Source of the DNA: Acidobacteriota bacterium
GTDB taxonomy: Bacteria; Acidobacteriota; UBA6911
DNA length: 54,193 nt
Direction: 5' to 3'
Assembly: GCA_012719355.1 (NCBI GenBank)
Contig: JAAYAM010000025.1
Span: forward strand, 1 to 54,193
The number at the start of each line of letters is the position of its first letter. The first letter of the stretch is position 1. The notes under the pieces are model-generated. The model was not told the DNA's origin. It worked only from the letters and a program-made list of their open reading frames with translations, and searched no databases. Both the position numbers and the translations under genes were made by a program. Below are positions 53,083-54,193 of this stretch, in pieces.

Positions 53083-54193
53083 ATGAAAACCGTTATGGCA
53101 CAGATCAACACGACTGTGGGAGACATCAAGGGGAACCGCGACCTGATCCTCAGTGCCATGAAAAAAGCTGGAGATCTGAAGGCCGACCTGGCGGTATTTC
53201 CCGAACTCAGCCTCACGGGATATCCTCCGCGCGACCTGCTCGGCCTTCACGGCTTTGTTGAGGCGAATCTGCAGGCGCTCGATGAAATCGCCGCTCACAC
53301 CCACGAAGTTGCGGCAATTATCGGATTCGTGGACTTCAACAGGAAGAAGGAGGGACGCGCCTTTTACAACTCTGCCGCATTCCTGTGGCAAGGGAAACTG
53401 CAGGCGGTGATTCATAAGACGCTGCTCCCTACCTACGATGTCTTTGACGAGGACCGCTACTTCGAGCGCTCGGAGGAAGTCACCCTGATGCCTTTTCGCG
53501 GTCGGCTGCTGGGAATATCGATCTGTGAAGACGCGTGGAATCCGGAAGATCTGGGGGAGCGGCAACTCTATCCGCTCAATCCGATCAGAAGCCAGGTCGA
53601 AAAGGGCGCCGACCTTCTCATCAATATCTCGGCTTCCCCGTTTGAGCTGGAAAAGCCCAAGTCTCGCTTTCACCTGCTCCAGGGACACGTAAGCAGGCAC
53701 AAGGTGCCCCTGATCTACGTGAATCTGGCGGGCGGCAACGACGATCTTCTGTTTGACGGCAACAGCATTGCACTCGGAAGACACGGCAACGTCATTGCCC
53801 GGGGAAAGAGCTTTGCGGAAGATCTGCTGCTGGTCGATACCGATTCGGACGACGACCTTGGCTACCGTGAACAGGAGAGCCTGGAGACTCTGCGTGAAGC
53901 CCTGGTGATGGGAACGCGGGACTATGCGCGAAAGTGCGGCTTCACATCTGCCGTGCTTGGACTCAGCGGCGGGATCGATTCCGCCGTCGTTGCATGCATC
54001 GCGGCCGAGGCCTTCGGTCCGCAGAATGTGCTGGGCGTTTCGATGCCCTCCATGTACTCCGCACCAAAAAGCTTCGAAGACGCCCGTGCCCTCGCCGCCA
54101 ATCTGGGAATCAGGTTCCAGGCCATTCCGATAGAATCGGTATTTCATGCCTTCGAGGAATCACTCGCGGAGGTTTTTGCAGGCCGTCCCAAGG
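53083..54193 (+). CDS. nadE: Glutamine-dependent NAD+ synthetase (3' end outside window)
   Basis: The frame runs from ATG at 53083 off the right edge (370 codons seen). AAGGTG four bases upstream. The N-terminal nitrilase-type glutaminase has Glu in VFPELSLTGYPPRD, Lys in HKTLLPTYDVFDE and Cys in GISICEDAW. The synthetase domain begins with the ATP-pyrophosphatase loop LGLSGGIDSAVVA. Makes NAD+ from nicotinate-adenine dinucleotide with ammonia from glutamine. Confidence 0.95.
   Translation, partial: MKTVMAQINTTVGDIKGNRDLILSAMKKAGDLKADLAVFPELSLTGYPPRDLLGLHGFVEANLQALDEIAAHTHEVAAIIGFVDFNRKKEGRAFYNSAAFLWQGKLQAVIHKTLLPTYDVFDEDRYFERSEEVTLMPFRGRLLGISICEDAWNPEDLGERQLYPLNPIRSQVEKGADLLINISASPFELEKPKSRFHLLQGHVSRHKVPLIYVNLAGGNDDLLFDGNSIALGRHGNVIARGKSFAEDLLLVDTDSDDDLGYREQESLETLREALVMGTRDYARKCGFTSAVLGLSGGIDSAVVACIAAEAFGPQNVLGVSMPSMYSAPKSFEDARALAANLGIRFQAIPIESVFHAFEESLAEVFAGRPK

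Overview
The window looks like chromosomal DNA of a GC-rich, diderm, probably anaerobic or facultative heterotrophic bacterium. A TolC-family outer-membrane protein, TatA, MurJ and several exported proteins argue for two membranes. The mix of an exported glycine-zipper protein of a type I associate with Acidobacteriota, long soluble TPR proteins, [NiFe]-hydrogenase maturation genes and a selenocysteine elongation factor makes Acidobacteriota, or a nearby deep-branching diderm phylum, my best guess. That is inference from memory of the families, not a search. I see no rRNA, tRNA, CRISPR array, insertion sequence or phage gene, so this is mostly core genome.

Layout. 1-3.0 kb: the end of a GH67 alpha-glucuronidase, a polytopic membrane protein, and a DUF1573 protein whose reading frame is interrupted by one TGA exactly where the family has a conserved Cys; I read it as a selenoprotein. 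3.3-8.1 kb: an overlapping peptidoglycan cluster, murG (with a HEAT-repeat tail), mraY and murJ. 8.1-18.2 kb: single metabolic and envelope genes (isochorismatase-like, gpmA, thioesterase, ferredoxin, aminotransferase, FAH-family, M23 peptidase, lipoprotein, nucleosidase, TPR protein, TolC-like, haem-binding). 18.3-25.3 kb: an M28-like membrane protein, a MamK-like bacterial actin overlapping a cell-wall amidase gene, a SirB1-like protein, a glycine-zipper exported protein, a 3D-domain protein and a GlcG-like protein. 25.4-32.6 kb: a HAD protein and a complete hypA-B-F-C-D-E set. 32.6-40 kb (minus): ThiE/TenI-like, a small membrane protein, an 891-residue TPR protein, then, in transcription order from the right, ffh-rpsP-khpA-rimM-trmD-rplS. 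40.1-44.6 kb: selB, tatA, a PD-(D/E)XK protein, cutA and an ftsB-like gene. 44.6-50.1 kb: two divergent pyrimidine operons, pyrR-pyrB-pyrC (minus) and pyrK-pyrD-pyrF (plus), read from a shared promoter region. 50-54.2 kb: an oxidoreductase, a family-5 uracil-DNA glycosylase, a GatA-like amidase and the start of nadE.

The parts most worth a second look are the DUF1573 selenoprotein candidate with a SECIS-like hairpin right after its TGA (SelB is encoded about 37 kb away in the same window), the MamK-like filament protein translationally coupled to an amidase without visible magnetosome genes, the MurG-HEAT fusion, and the pyr divergent promoter in which one self-complementary TTGCAA hexamer can serve as the -35 element in both directions.
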